DNA of 48,590 bases from JBBRVP01 sp038246785. GTDB lineage: Bacteria; Actinomycetota; Actinomycetes; Jiangellales; Jiangellaceae. The notes under the pieces were generated by a model. It was not told the DNA's origin and ran no database searches. It saw only the letters and a list, made by a program, of their open reading frames with translations. Numbering within the stretch: position 1 is the first letter of the stretch; every line of letters starts with the position of its first letter. A program made the position numbers and the translations under genes. Below are positions 39,003 to 47,514 of the stretch, piece after piece. The stretch lies in the NCBI GenBank assembly GCA_038246785.1, contig JBBRVP010000023.1, positions 1 to 48,590 of the forward strand, given 5' to 3'.

Positions 39003-40076
39003 CTAGCCGATGTCAACAGCGGCTGAAGGCTGACCCCCTGGCTGCGGTCGAAAACTGACCCCCTGTTCGGTCATCTCGGGCTTTTCGTCGGGTTGCTGGG
39101 TGGCGGTCACGGCGATGTGCGCCATGGCTTGCTGGGCGCTGTCGAGGGCGCCGCCGAGGTGGTGGGCGAGCTGGCCGGCGCGGTGCAGGTTCGAGGTCAC
39201 GGCGGCGAGCAGGGCGACGGGGTCGCGGACGGGTGCCCAGTCGTCGACGCGCAGCCGGGCGGGTCGAGGTCGGTGTCGAGTCGGTGGTTGATCTGGTTGA
39301 GCGTTGAAGTCGGCCGGGGACGTGAAGGTGCGGCCGGGCAGGAACGCCCGCTCGAGGTAGTCGTGCGCCCGCTCGATGATCCCCTTCGCCTCCGGATCGC
39401 GGGGGCGCAGCACCAGCACCTTCGCCCCCAGCAAGCCGCGGAACCCCTGGCACTCGCCGGTCGCCTTGTTCCGCCCGCCGGCGTACTCGCCGACCGCGCC
39501 CTCGCCGTCCCAGACCAGCACCCGCGGCACCGCGCCGAGCCGTGCCAGCCCTCGCCACCAGCCGGCGTAGAGATCCTCGCCATGGCGGTTCGGGATCAGC
39601 AGCGCAAACAGCATCCGCGAGTACGCGCTCACCATCGTCAACACCGGCAGCTGCTTCGCGGTGCGGGTATGCCCGAACTCGACCGGCAGCGTGATGTCGG
39701 GGAACCAGAAATCGTTCTGCGCGACCTCCCCGGCCACATACGCCGTCCGCGACGACGGGTCCGGCGGCAGATACACCGGCCGCAACTCCCGCACCCGCGC
39801 GCTGAGCACCGTCATCCCCCGCCTCCACCCGATCCGCTCAGCGATCACCGTCGCCGGCATCGTCGGACAGCCCTGAAGCAGCTCCCGGATCCGCGGCTCG
39901 ACCTCGTCCACCACAGACCCGACCGGGGCCCGCTGGTACCTCGGCGGAGCATCGGCCGCCAGCTTGGCCTTCACCGTGTTCTTCGAGATCCCCAACTGCC
40001 GAGCGATCTGCTTGATCGGCAGCCCCTCGGCGAAGTGCAGCCGGCGGATCTCAGCCCAGTCCTCCACGTGCAGCAT
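39003..40076 (-). pseudogene. IS21 family transposase IstA, C-terminally altered
   Basis: An open frame of 357 codons. Its N-terminal HTH is MLHVEDWAEIRRLHFAEGLP, IKQIARQLGISKNTVKAKLA, followed by the integrase catalytic core: NDFWFPDITLPVEFGH (first Asp), RVLVWDGEGAVGEYAG (second Asp) and DPEAKGIIERAHDYLERAFL (Glu), i.e. an intact D-D-E set. After PGRTFTSPADFNAQ the sequence diverges from IstA and joins an unrelated helix (NLHRAGQLAHHLGGALDSAQ), running out through the element's end. The usual beta-barrel C-terminus is gone, so I treat it as inactive. Confidence 0.8.
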
Positions 40077-40157
40077 CCCCTTCGTCCTCCTGGCTCGGTT
40101 GGTAGCCAGGCTCGATGGAGGGGGTCAGATTTCAGGTGAAGCCCGAGGTCAGTCTTC
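39023..40157 (-). mobile_element. IS21-type element, internally deleted (transposase A only)
   Basis: About 1.13 kb. Left end: CTGAAGGCTGACCCCCT (39023-39039) with an inner copy AAAACTGACCCCCT (39051-39064). Right end, inverted: AGGGGGTCAGATTTCAG (40119-40135) with an outer copy AGGTCAGTCTTCA (40146-40158). Paired binding repeats ~25 bp apart at each end are typical of IS21-type elements. A complete member is 2-2.5 kb with istA and istB; here istB is absent and istA is shortened. No clear target duplication was found. Confidence 0.75.
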
Positions 40158-40169
40158 ACGCGTCGCCGA

Positions 40170-40690
40170 CAGGGGAGGTGCTCGCCGTAGTGCGGCAGAT
40201 CCGTGACGGACGCGGCGGGTCGAACGCTCATGGGTGCACCCCGTGGTGCCGGAGTCGGCGGTGGCGGTGAGGCGATGGCTCGACGAGGTGCTCGCCGTCG
40301 TGCGGGGCTGCGGCGAGATCCGCCAGGACCTCCCTTCGGCGCGGCAGGCGACGCTCGTGGTGGACATCGTGCAGAGCCTCGATCGCTGGGCCGCGGAGGT
40401 GCACGCGGGAACACCGCGACGCCCGCGGCGGCACATCGACCTGGAGACCGCGTTCACGAAGCGATCCCAGGACCTCCCGACCGCCGTCAAGCTGCTGGTG
40501 GACGCGTCCCATGCTCAGCACCGTTCGCTGGCCGCTTTCCTCGACGAGTTGGCACCACCACCACGGTCTCGACGCCGTGTTCATCCGCACGCTCCACTCA
40601 CTGCTGGTCCTGCACCGGGACCTCGAAAGCCGGATCCTGGACGCTCTGGTCAGGCAGGCTCTGCCCAACCAGGAGCGGGCCCGGGACTAG
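40170..40690 (+). pseudogene. TetR-type regulator remnant, frameshifted, beside the IS element
   Basis: From about 40234 one frame reads VPESAVAVRRWLDEVLAVVR, GEIRQDLPSARQATLVVDIV, QSLDRWAAEVHAG, like the C-terminal ligand domain of TetR proteins. Near 40550 the frame shifts and continues HHHGLDAVFIRTLHSLLVLH, RDLESRILDALVRQALPNQE to TAG at 40688-40690. The HTH half is missing; the IS element ends where it should be. A 21-bp piece (GAGGTGCTCGCCGTAGTGCG) at 40175 recurs at 40285, a partial duplication. Confidence 0.6.
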
Positions 40691-40759
40691 GTACGGCCCC
40701 ACCCTCCTGGCTGGTGGAGACCCTCGGCATCGGCCGGCCGTCGACGTCGCAGTTCAGCG

Positions 40760-41392
40760 TCATGGACCGCCGAGCTGGTCCCCAGCCGGGGAAGCCGCCG
40801 TCTCGACTCGCTCGCGCAGGGTCAGCAGCATCTTCCGCATCATCCACACGTCGGCGAACTCGATCAGCGCGGAGAAGGCGATGGATGGCGAGAGCCACCG
40901 GTACCGCGAGCGCACCCGGCTGATCAGCCTCGTCGACCCGTCGGCGGTGCGGTCGAGCTGCCAGGCCCAGGTCGTGTCCCCGGGCGTTCCCCACACCATC
41001 GACCGCGGAGGATCGATGGAGTGGACCGGCATGCCGTGCTTTCCGTCCGGGCTCATCGGTACGACGTCCCCGGCCGCCAGGCCTTGCAGCTCCGGGATGA
41101 TGCGCCGCGCGCTGGGCCGGCCCAGGTTGTCGAGGAGGTCGTAGCTGTACCAACCGGCCCGGGTCAGCCCGGCCTGGACGAGCCACGGCCACACCTGCTC
41201 CGGGGGAGCCGCGATGGTGATCGCTCGCGTGGCGTTGAACGTCGGACGCGGGACGAGCTCGTCGCTGGGCAGCGGGCGGGCCACCTCGTCCGCGGTGGCA
41301 CCCCAGGTGAGCTGCCAGGGGCGAACGTGACGGACGTAGATCATCGTGGCGGCGGCGACTGCCGCCAGCGACCCCCATCGACCAGACCGCAT
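40760..41392 (-). CDS. SRPBCC family protein (polyketide cyclase/START-like), membrane-anchored
   Basis: 210 residues. One N-terminal hydrophobic stretch (WGSLAAVAAATMIYVRHV) is followed by a Bet v1/START-like domain: NATRAITIAAPPEQVWPWLV, QAGLTRAGWYSYDLLDNLGR, VVPMSPDGKHGMPVHSIDPP, WAWQLDRTADGSTRLISRVR. The family binds hydrophobic ligands; role unknown. ATG 41392 is used; a GTG at 41422 would add ten residues. Confidence 0.82.
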   Translation of the reverse strand: MRSGRWGSLAAVAAATMIYVRHVRPWQLTWGATADEVARPLPSDELVPRPTFNATRAITIAAPPEQVWPWLVQAGLTRAGWYSYDLLDNLGRPSARRIIPELQGLAAGDVVPMSPDGKHGMPVHSIDPPRSMVWGTPGDTTWAWQLDRTADGSTRLISRVRSRYRWLSPSIAFSALIEFADVWMMRKMLLTLRERVETAASPAGDQLGGP

Positions 41393-41454
41393 GTCCGCAG
41401 GGTCCTCCACGCGGCCCGACACCCCTGCGCGGGGGGGAGACGGCGATGTCGTTC

Positions 41455-41640
41455 GCCCGTCGAGGATGGCCTGGGCCTGGTTCTCGACGTCGTCGACGAG
41501 CGGCGATCCGTCGCGATTCGCGCTGTACGGACGGTTCGGCTGGCGAGACGTCGGGCACCGCCGGCCGGACTGGGTCGCCCCGAGCGACCGCCGCCCGCGG
41601 CTGCGCCCGTACGCGTCGCCGGAGCGCCCACCCCGACGGT
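41455..41640 (+). pseudogene. GNAT acetyltransferase C-terminal remnant
   Basis: One frame gives EDGLGLVLDVVDERRS; after a shift near 41515 the next frame gives RFALYGRFGWRDVGHRRPDW and VAPSDRRPRLRPYAS. These are the last alpha-helix and beta-strand of GNAT enzymes (A-L-Y-x-R-x-G-W-R). No N-terminal half is present. Confidence 0.5.
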
Positions 41641-41680
41641 GACCGCACCGCCAGTGGATCGTTCAGCGATGACCGCGGCA

Positions 41681-42268
41681 TCAGGATGACGGGCCTCGGT
41701 GCAGCACCGAGGTGAGGACGTCTTTGACGTCGGTAGCGGGCAGATACCCGAGGAGCACGAGAGTGGCCAGGCCGTGTACCTGTGACCACAGAGCGACACC
41801 GACCGTCTCGCTGCGGCCGCTGACCACGCCGGCCGCCGCCGCCGCAGCGACGGTATCTCGGAGCAGGGTGGCGTGCTCGCGGACCAACTCGGCGAACGCG
41901 GGCGTCGGCGGATGGCCGGGTCGGTTGATCGCCGGGTCGAAAAGGATCAGAAACCGCGACGGGTGGGCGATGGCGTAGCCGACGTAGGCGCTACCCAGTG
42001 CCAGCAGGTCCTGACCTGGGTCGGACGAGCCGAGGGCGGCGGCCTGCGCCGCGACGAACTCGCGCATCCACCGCTCGTCCAGGGCGACGATCAGCTGGTG
42101 GCGGTCGGCGAAGTGCTTGTACGGCGCCGCGTGGCTGACCTCGGCTTCCCGGGCCAGCTCGCGCAGGCTGAAGGTGCGGGAGACGTCGGCGTCGATCATG
42201 CGCTCGGCGGCCCCCAGCAAGGTCTCCCGCAGGTCGCCGTGGTGGTAGCGAGCACTCGATGTTGGCAT
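41681..42268 (-). CDS. TetR/AcrR family transcriptional regulator
   Basis: 195 residues. HTH: ARYHHGDLRETLLGAAERMI, FSLRELAREAEVSHAAPYKH, FADRHQLIVALDERWMREFV. The C-terminal half is a TetR_C_33-like ligand domain. Divergent from the nitroreductase-like gene at 42333 with two matching operator-like sites, one over its own start codon, so it probably represses itself and the divergent operon. Related in its N-terminus to the TetR protein at 196. Confidence 0.93.
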   Translation of the reverse strand: MPTSSARYHHGDLRETLLGAAERMIDADVSRTFSLRELAREAEVSHAAPYKHFADRHQLIVALDERWMREFVAAQAAALGSSDPGQDLLALGSAYVGYAIAHPSRFLILFDPAINRPGHPPTPAFAELVREHATLLRDTVAAAAAAGVVSGRSETVGVALWSQVHGLATLVLLGYLPATDVKDVLTSVLHRGPSS

Positions 42269-42322
42269 CGCCTACATCTTGGGCTATCGTTGGCGGCGTC
42301 GCAAGTAGACATCGCCTACATC
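42258..42322. promoter_or_regulatory. Two TetR operator-like sites in the divergent promoter region
   Basis: Site 1 (42258-42278) is near-perfectly symmetric: GATGT-N-GGC, ATC, GCC-N-ACATC, and covers the TetR start codon. Site 2 (42302-42322) shares the right half exactly (CATCGCCTACATC in both, 44 bp apart) with a weaker left half (CAAGTAGA) and ends 10 bp before the GTG at 42333. Confidence 0.7.
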
Positions 42323-42332
42323 AGAGGGTTCC

Positions 42333-42776
42333 GTGTCCCGGCTGTCCAGGCTCGCCAACGCCGTCCCCGCCGCCGTGCTGGCCTCGCCTGCGCACCGGCT
42401 GCTCAGCCGCCGATACGCCCTGCTGGAGTTCACCGGCCGACGCTCGGGCCGCACCTACCGCACCCCCGTCGCCTACCTCCGCGACGGCTCCCGGGTGGTG
42501 CTGTCCACCGACTCACCGTGGTGGCGCAACCTGCCCGACCGGCCCGCGGTGCGACTGCGCCTGGCCGGCCGCGGGGTCACCGGGCTCGCGCGGGTGGTCA
42601 CCGAGGACCGCGAGGCCGCCGACCTGCTCGTCGCCCTGGTCCAAGCCGTGCCCGGCTACGCACGCCCGGCCGGGCTGTCCAGCCGCGGCGGAGCGGTGTC
42701 CGACGACGAGCTGCTGCGTGCGGTCACCACCGGCGGCCGCCGCTCGATCGAGGTCACGCTGGACACCCCAGAATGA
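42333..42776 (+). CDS. Deazaflavin (F420)-dependent nitroreductase family protein
   Basis: 147 residues of the DDN/FDOR split-barrel family. The N-terminal ALLEFTGRRSGRTYRTPVAY and VVLSTDSPWWRNLPDRPAVR are the signature F420-binding segments (G-R-R-S-G-R-x-x-x-T-P-V and W-x-x-N-L). Members reduce nitro compounds, quinones or other acceptors using F420H2, or bind other flavins or heme. Start GTG 42333 just after operator-like site 2. ATGA overlap with the downstream membrane gene. Confidence 0.85.
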   Translation: MSRLSRLANAVPAAVLASPAHRLLSRRYALLEFTGRRSGRTYRTPVAYLRDGSRVVLSTDSPWWRNLPDRPAVRLRLAGRGVTGLARVVTEDREAADLLVALVQAVPGYARPAGLSSRGGAVSDDELLRAVTTGGRRSIEVTLDTPE

Positions 42777-43243
42777 CCGGCGCCCAATGGCTGACCTTCG
42801 CCGCCCTGGCCATCACCGGCTTCACCGCCTGCGCCGAATTCGGCTCCTACGCGTTCGTGCACCCGGTACTCCGCCGACTCGAGACCTCCGCGCACATCCA
42901 GGCCGAGCAGGGCCTGGTCCGCACGTTCGGCCGGGTGATGCCGGTGCTGATGACGCTCTCCCTGGCGCTCACCATCGCCTGGGCCACCACCACCGCGGCC
43001 GCGCCGCTCCCGCTGCGGATCCTGGTGATCGGCTCCTGGGCATTCGGCCTGGCCACCACCATCCTGGTCAACGTGGGGATCAACATCCGCACCGCCGCCT
43101 GGGACGCCGGGCAGCGACCCGACCACTGGCAAGCCATGCGACGGCGTTGGGAGGCCTTCCAAGGCATCCGCTCCTGGGCGTACCTCGCCTCGTTCCTGCT
43201 GCTCGCCGCCACCATCGCCGGCCAAACCGGACACCCCCTCTGA
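42773..43243 (+). CDS. Four-helix membrane protein, DUF1772-like
   Basis: 156 residues with four TM segments: WLTFAALAITGFTACAEFGS, VMPVLMTLSLALTIAWATTT, ILVIGSWAFGLATTILVNVG, and SWAYLASFLLLAATIAGQTG. The polar segment VNVGINIRTAAWDAG with RRRWEAFQGIRSWAY resembles the conserved N-x-x-I...W motif of DUF1772-type proteins. Function unknown. Co-translated with the nitroreductase-like gene and presumably under the same TetR control. Confidence 0.75.
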   Translation: MTGAQWLTFAALAITGFTACAEFGSYAFVHPVLRRLETSAHIQAEQGLVRTFGRVMPVLMTLSLALTIAWATTTAAAPLPLRILVIGSWAFGLATTILVNVGINIRTAAWDAGQRPDHWQAMRRRWEAFQGIRSWAYLASFLLLAATIAGQTGHPL

Positions 43244-43397
43244 CAATGCGCACCGGACACGGAACCCATTGCGGAACAGCCCACGGTCAGCACCGGCACC
43301 CGCGTGTTCGGACGTCCCGCACCACCCGCCCGGTGGGGCCGACCACGGCGGCGCCGCAGTGGACCGGGCCACGCGCGGCCGTCACGGTCGGTACGTG

Positions 43398-43775
43398 TCA
43401 CGGTCCATGAGGTAGGCCGCCGCCCACCTCGGCCAGGGACATGCTCGGCTCCACCGCGCAGGCGTCGCCGATCCCGGCGACGAAAGCGAGGATCAGCCGA
43501 TCCGGCGGCGGGCCCGTCCCGCGGTCGCCCTTGTTCCACGCGGCCGTCAGCATGTCGGCCGCGGCAGCGAACCGCTGCCGGTTCGCCATCGCCGACTGCC
43601 ACTGCTCGCATGTCGTGTCGCCGTAGGACGTGGTCCTCGTCCGCTGATACCTCGACACCGCGGTCCGTTCGCCCGCATCCGTGCTCGCGTCCCCGCCGCA
43701 TCCGGTCAGTGCGACCACGGCGGCGCCGCCGCTGGCCATGGCCTGCGTCGCGCTCGGCATGCGCATCGTCTCCAC
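43398..43775 (-). CDS. Small putative lipoprotein
   Basis: About 125 residues. A short hydrophobic leader MASGGAAVVALTGCGG gives a lipobox L-T-G-C; the mature part (TTSYGDTTCEQWQSAMANRQ, RLILAFVAGIGDACAVEPSM) has paired cysteines likely forming a disulfide and the Y-G-D-T-T-C-x-x-W block seen in small actinobacterial secreted proteins that are often annotated as acid-stress chaperone HdeA-like. GTG 43775 or ATG 43766 may be the start. Function unknown. Confidence 0.6.
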   Translation of the reverse strand: METMRMPSATQAMASGGAAVVALTGCGGDASTDAGERTAVSRYQRTRTTSYGDTTCEQWQSAMANRQRFAAAADMLTAAWNKGDRGTGPPPDRLILAFVAGIGDACAVEPSMSLAEVGGGLPHGP

Positions 43776-43930
43776 CCCAGTCGAGGGTGTCGGGCCGTCC
43801 CAGCGGGCCTGAGATGGTCATCAGGCTGAGAGCGCCCGAACCGTGCAGGCGACGTAGCGGAACCCGACGATCGCCGTCGCGGACCTTGCCCTGGTGAGCA
43901 GCGCGCGCCGTCGTCGGTCCCGGGTGTCCT

Positions 43931-44362
43931 TCACGCGCTTTCCTCCTCGGCGCTGCGGGTCCTCCGGTGGAGTTCCACCGCCATCAAGCCACCGGCGGTG
44001 ACCACCACGAGCCAGTACACGGAGATGGCCGCCAGTTCGAATCGGTACTCGAGCTCGGCTCCGTAGCCGGCGGCCAGCCCGGCCAGAGCGATCCAGGTGA
44101 GCACACCGCCGGCCAGGAACACCCACCGGGCGATGCGCAGCAGGCCGGATCGGCCGGCCAGCACCGCGGCGAGGAAGACGAAGCCGACCGCCAGCGCCGC
44201 GTACCCGAGGTTCTCCAACCCGATGAAGAGCCCGTGCGGGTTGTACTGCGACAGCAGGCTCAGCCCGTCGGCCTCCCCCGCCACCAGACTCGGCTGGACC
44301 ACGAACAGCTGCAGCCCGTAGTCGGAGACGAGCAGACCGGCCCCGAGAACCGTGAAACTCAT
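43931..44362 (-). CDS. Multi-pass membrane protein, possibly missing its N-terminus
   Basis: 143 residues with four hydrophobic segments: MSFTVLGAGLLVSDYGLQLF, LENLGYAALAVGFVFLAAVL, ARWVFLAGGVLTWIALAGLA, ELAAISVYWLVVVTAGGLMA, and a charged tail. The loop SLLSQYNPHGLFIGLENLGY is distinctive and conserved in unassigned actinobacterial membrane proteins. The first helix begins right at the ATG with no leader, and the same frame remains open just upstream (RRWGAAMSF), so the 5' end may have been lost when the adjacent MMPL remnant formed. Confidence 0.6.
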   Translation of the reverse strand: MSFTVLGAGLLVSDYGLQLFVVQPSLVAGEADGLSLLSQYNPHGLFIGLENLGYAALAVGFVFLAAVLAGRSGLLRIARWVFLAGGVLTWIALAGLAAGYGAELEYRFELAAISVYWLVVVTAGGLMAVELHRRTRSAEEESA

Positions 44363-44399
44363 CGCGGCGCCCCAGCGCCGACCGCAAGGTGACCCGTCA

Positions 44400-45321
44400 G
44401 CCCCATCGTGGTCGTCTCAACATCGCCCGCTTGCCGGGCTGACCTGCGTGAGCGGCTCGCCGCCGACCCCGGTGTCGCGGCGGTCAGCGCGCCACGGGTC
44501 TCGGAAGACGGCGCGGTCGAGGTCGTCGGTGTGATCCCTCCACCGGGCCCCAGGACGAGCGCACGGCGCAGCTCGTAGAGCGTCTGCGCACCATCGTGCT
44601 CACCCCCGACGAACGTCTCACCGGACCCACCGCGGCCGTGCTCGACCTGAGCGACACCCTGGCCGACAACCTCTGGCGCGCGTCGTCACCGCGGTGCTCA
44701 CCGTGACCTTCGTGTTCCTTCTGCTCGTCTTCCGCTCGCTGGTGCTGGCCGGCAAGGCGGTCATCGTCAACCTGCTCTCGATCGGGGCCGCGTACGGCCT
44801 CATGACGCTCGCCTTCCAGACCGAGCTCGGCTCCCGCCTCATCGGCCTATCGCAGCCAGTACCGATCGTCGCGTGGGCCCCCGTGGTGCTCTTCGCGATC
44901 CTCTTCGGACTGTCGATGGACTACGAGATGTTCCTGCTCGACGACCATCGACGAACGCCACCGGGCGGGGAGAGCCGGTCACGGATGCCGTCGTGCACGG
45001 CCTCGCCTCGACCGCCCGGTCATCGTGTCAGCGGCCGCGGTCATGGTCGCGGTCGCCGCCGGGTTCGCCCTCGACCCCGGCGTCATGATCAGGAGCATCG
45101 GCGTCGGCATGGCCGCCGCCATCGTGCTCGACGTCACGGTCGTGCGCCTCGTGCTCGTCCCAGCCGCGATGACCGCCATGGGAGAGGCGAACTGGTGGCT
45201 GCGGCGCTGGCTGGACCGTCTGTTGCCCCGGCGCCGGAAGATCGACCTCAAAACCCACGATGTATCCGGTACGGATGTGTCCGGCATCCGCGAAGAGTCG
45301 CCCGAACCCGCGGCCGTGTGA
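44400..45321 (+). pseudogene. MMPL family transporter, truncated and multiply frameshifted
   Basis: Fragments in successive frames follow the second half of an MMPL protein: DLRERLAADPGVAAVSAPRV, GPTAAVLDLSDTLADNLW, then VLTVTFVFLLLVFRSLVLAG and FGLSMDYEMFLLD, then EPVTDAVVHGLASTAR, and finally SAAAVMVAVAAGFALDPGVM to VRLVLVPAAMTAMGEANWWL. At least three shifts are needed (around 44535-44690, 44940 and 45015), and the N-terminal half is absent. The C-terminal piece after 45025 is open to TGA at 45319-45321. Unrelated in position to the intact MMPL gene at 904. Confidence 0.85.
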
Positions 45322-45339
45322 GGTCCAGCGGCCGGATGC

Positions 45340-45786
45340 TCATGAGCGGTCAAAGGGTTCCCAGGCGAAGTCGCGCAGTGTCGCCGTCACCGCAGCTGCA
45401 GCATTGCACTGACGCCATACCTTCACCGCCTCCGACGGCAAATGGCCCGGCAGCGGCGGCATCCCGATCACCGTAACGGCCGCGTCGCGGGTCACGCGCT
45501 GTATTTCGTCGCAGATCTGCACCACCCGGGCGTGCACGTAGCTTTCGTCGAAGCCGTCGAGCACGTCTGCGTAGCCGAGCTGCAGGATCACACCAGACAG
45601 ATCAAGGGTGGCGAGTCGAGGCACCTGAACGGCGGCGATCTCAGCGGTGGAGGCTGCGGGGGAGGCCAAGACGACGAGCGACTGTCCAGAGGTGACTCTC
45701 GGCAACGTCGACGCAGAATCACGAAGGTGGTGGGCCGACAGGTCCCCGAGGACGGCAACCACCCGATCCGGCGAACCTGTACTCAC
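45340..45786 (-). CDS. Hypothetical protein, weakly SGNH-hydrolase-like
   Basis: 148 residues, GTG start. The order of predicted strands and helices (SLVVLASPAAST, LSGVILQLGYADVLDGFDES, VVQICDEIQRVTRDAAVTVI, GMPPLPGHLPSEAVKVWRQC) recalls GDSL/SGNH hydrolases, where V-I-L-Q-L-G-x-N-D would sit, but the catalytic Ser, Asn and His are not evident. Could be a truncated or non-catalytic relative. No family assigned with confidence. Confidence 0.45.
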   Translation of the reverse strand: MSTGSPDRVVAVLGDLSAHHLRDSASTLPRVTSGQSLVVLASPAASTAEIAAVQVPRLATLDLSGVILQLGYADVLDGFDESYVHARVVQICDEIQRVTRDAAVTVIGMPPLPGHLPSEAVKVWRQCNAAAAVTATLRDFAWEPFDRS

Positions 45787-45827
45787 CCTCCGATGATCTA
45801 CCCGAATCAGGGAACCTGTGGGACGGC

Positions 45828-46070
45828 GTGTGGAGTGGACCAGCGGTCATGCCCGTCAACATCGTCGCGCCCTACATCTTGACAGCGCTGCTCCCGCTCC
45901 CGCAGCGGCTGATCTACCTCAGCAGCAGCTCCCACTTCGGTGGCCAAACCATCCCTCGCCGAGGTCGACTGGGCGGGCCGAAACGCCGGTTCGTACTCCG
46001 ACAGCCAACTGTTCGTCGCGACTCTCGCTACCGCCATCGCCCGACTGCACCCCGACGCACTGAGCAACAG
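45828..46070 (+). pseudogene. Short-chain dehydrogenase fragment, frameshifted
   Basis: One frame gives VNIVAPYILTALLPLPQRLI, YLSSSSHFGG (the N-V-x-A-P and S-S-S strand of SDRs). After a shift near 45945 another gives SLAEVDWAGRNAGSYSDSQL, FVATLATAIARLHPDALSN, i.e. the catalytic-helix region with Y-S-D-S replacing Y-S-x-S-K. The NAD-binding N-terminus and the C-terminus are missing. Confidence 0.7.
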
Positions 46071-46141
46071 TCCCGACACAACCTCGACCGCCGCACCACC
46101 TACGCCGCCACCTCCTACCTCGCCGCCGAGGGAGACGCCCC

Positions 46142-46676
46142 GTGATCTCGGCAGCACCGCAGGAGCTGGTCAGCCCCGCCACCCGGCGGGCCTTCCGCGA
46201 ACTCGCGCCGGGCAGCCTCACCCTGGCAGAGATCGACGGCATCTGGCAGGACCAGCGCTTCGCGCCCGGCCCAGAGAACAGCCAGAGCGGCGCACAGCGC
46301 AGCCGCTACCAGCAGTACCTCGATGCCGTCGACTGGGTCCAGCCCCACCCACGCCCGCCGCGCGCTGCGCGCATTCGAGTCCACGGCCCGCGGGATTGAC
46401 CAGCAGCACCTGACCATCGCCTACGATGAGTTCCGCGGCGACGGCTACGTGGTCGGCGAGGACGGCCGGATCCCCGGCGGCCCCCGCCTCGGCACGACGC
46501 GGCCGCCATCTTCGCCGGTCGCTACGACCCGTCGTTCACCCTTGACCTCTGCCTCAAAGACCTCGACCTGATCGAACGACCAGCGTTGTGGATCTCCCTG
46601 TTCGGCATCGTCGTCGCCCCGGTCCTGCTCATCCGCGTCAACCGGGCCCCTTGGCAGAGCCGCCATACTCGCTGAC
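46142..46676 (+). pseudogene. Frameshifted gene resembling the N-terminus of abortive-infection family proteins
   Basis: From ATG 46142: PQELVSPATRRAFRELAPGS, LTLAEIDGIWQDQRFAPGPE, SRYQQYLDAVDWVQ; after a shift near 46345: ARRALRAFESTARGIDQQHL, DEFRGDGYVVGEDGRI. The order Y-L-x-x-V-D-W ... R-A-L-R-x-F-E ... D-G-Y-x-V-x-x-D-G-R-I is that of the small N-terminal domain in proteins annotated as abortive infection (AbiJ-like), as I recall them. A third frame (46505-46676) encodes RYDPSFTLDLCLKDLDLIER and a hydrophobic segment ALWISLFGIVVAPVLLI. Function not established. Confidence 0.45.
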
Positions 46677-46707
46677 CCGCACATGGCAGCGTAGGCACGC
46701 GCTCCGC

Positions 46708-47514
46708 TCACGGATCACGTCGGCGGTCTGCCTCGAGTGGCTGCAGATCGGTGATCTGGTACCGGAAGAACTCGCCGCCCTCCCAACGGTCGGTTCCGTA
46801 GTGCAAACCGAGCCGGCCGACGCTGGGGATGGTCAGGCCGGCGAAGGTGCGCTGGGTGGTGAAGGTGCCGCCGAAGCTGTGCCAGTCCCACTGTCCGGTC
46901 TGGCCGGGGTCGCCCCACCGGTCGAGGGCGACGGAGACGATGTCCCCGCCCGGCCCCAACTGGCACCGAGCCTCGATCGGGGTGTCCCCGACCAGGTGGC
47001 GGGCGGTGATGTGACTGCTGTCCTGGGCTGACCAGCGCAACCCGAAGCGCGGGAGCATGGCGGTCGGTAGCCAGATCGCCTCGGCGCCGCAGCGGCCGGC
47101 GGCGCTCCGAGAGACGTCGGGCCCGTCTGCGTGCGCCACCCGGAACAGTCCGGCGAGCTTCCAGTCCATCCCGCCGACACCGTCCCGGTAGCGGTCGGAT
47201 CCGCTGATGAGACCCGCGACGCGGGCCGCCCAGATGAAGCCGTCATGGGGCCGCAGAATCTGCCGCGCCCGGAACGGCAGCCACCGCCCGATCTTGACGC
47301 TGCCGCGCATCGTGATCTGGGCGCACCGCGTCAAGGGTGTGCCCTCAGCGATCGCCTGGCCCAGGTGCCGTCGGACTGGGTCGTCGAGCCCGTCCAGCTC
47401 GGCGCCGGTGAACACGCTCTCGGTGGGGGGTTCACCCGTCGCGGGTTCGTTGCGCAGCCGGTGCCTCCAGTCGGCCAGGCTCCACCCGGCGGGGTCATGG
47501 TCTGCGGGTGTCAT
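46708..47514 (-). CDS. DUF6920/DUF6544-like family protein
   Basis: 268 residues, soluble. Blocks LDGLDDPVRRHLGQAIAEGT, ITMRGSVKIGRWLPFRARQI, DGFIWAARVAGLISGSDRYR, AIWLPTAMLPRFGLRWSAQD and GGTFTTQRTFAGLTIPSVGR follow a family found in many soil bacteria and usually annotated DUF6920/DUF6544. Function unknown. Co-translated with the upstream membrane gene (ATGA overlap at 47511-47514). Confidence 0.75.
   Translation of the reverse strand: MTPADHDPAGWSLADWRHRLRNEPATGEPPTESVFTGAELDGLDDPVRRHLGQAIAEGTPLTRCAQITMRGSVKIGRWLPFRARQILRPHDGFIWAARVAGLISGSDRYRDGVGGMDWKLAGLFRVAHADGPDVSRSAAGRCGAEAIWLPTAMLPRFGLRWSAQDSSHITARHLVGDTPIEARCQLGPGGDIVSVALDRWGDPGQTGQWDWHSFGGTFTTQRTFAGLTIPSVGRLGLHYGTDRWEGGEFFRYQITDLQPLEADRRRDP

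Noticed and set aside
39003..40157. Target-site duplication next to the IS element
   Set aside because: Bases immediately outside the two ends do not match over 4-8 bp, so none is claimed; decay or deletion may have removed it.
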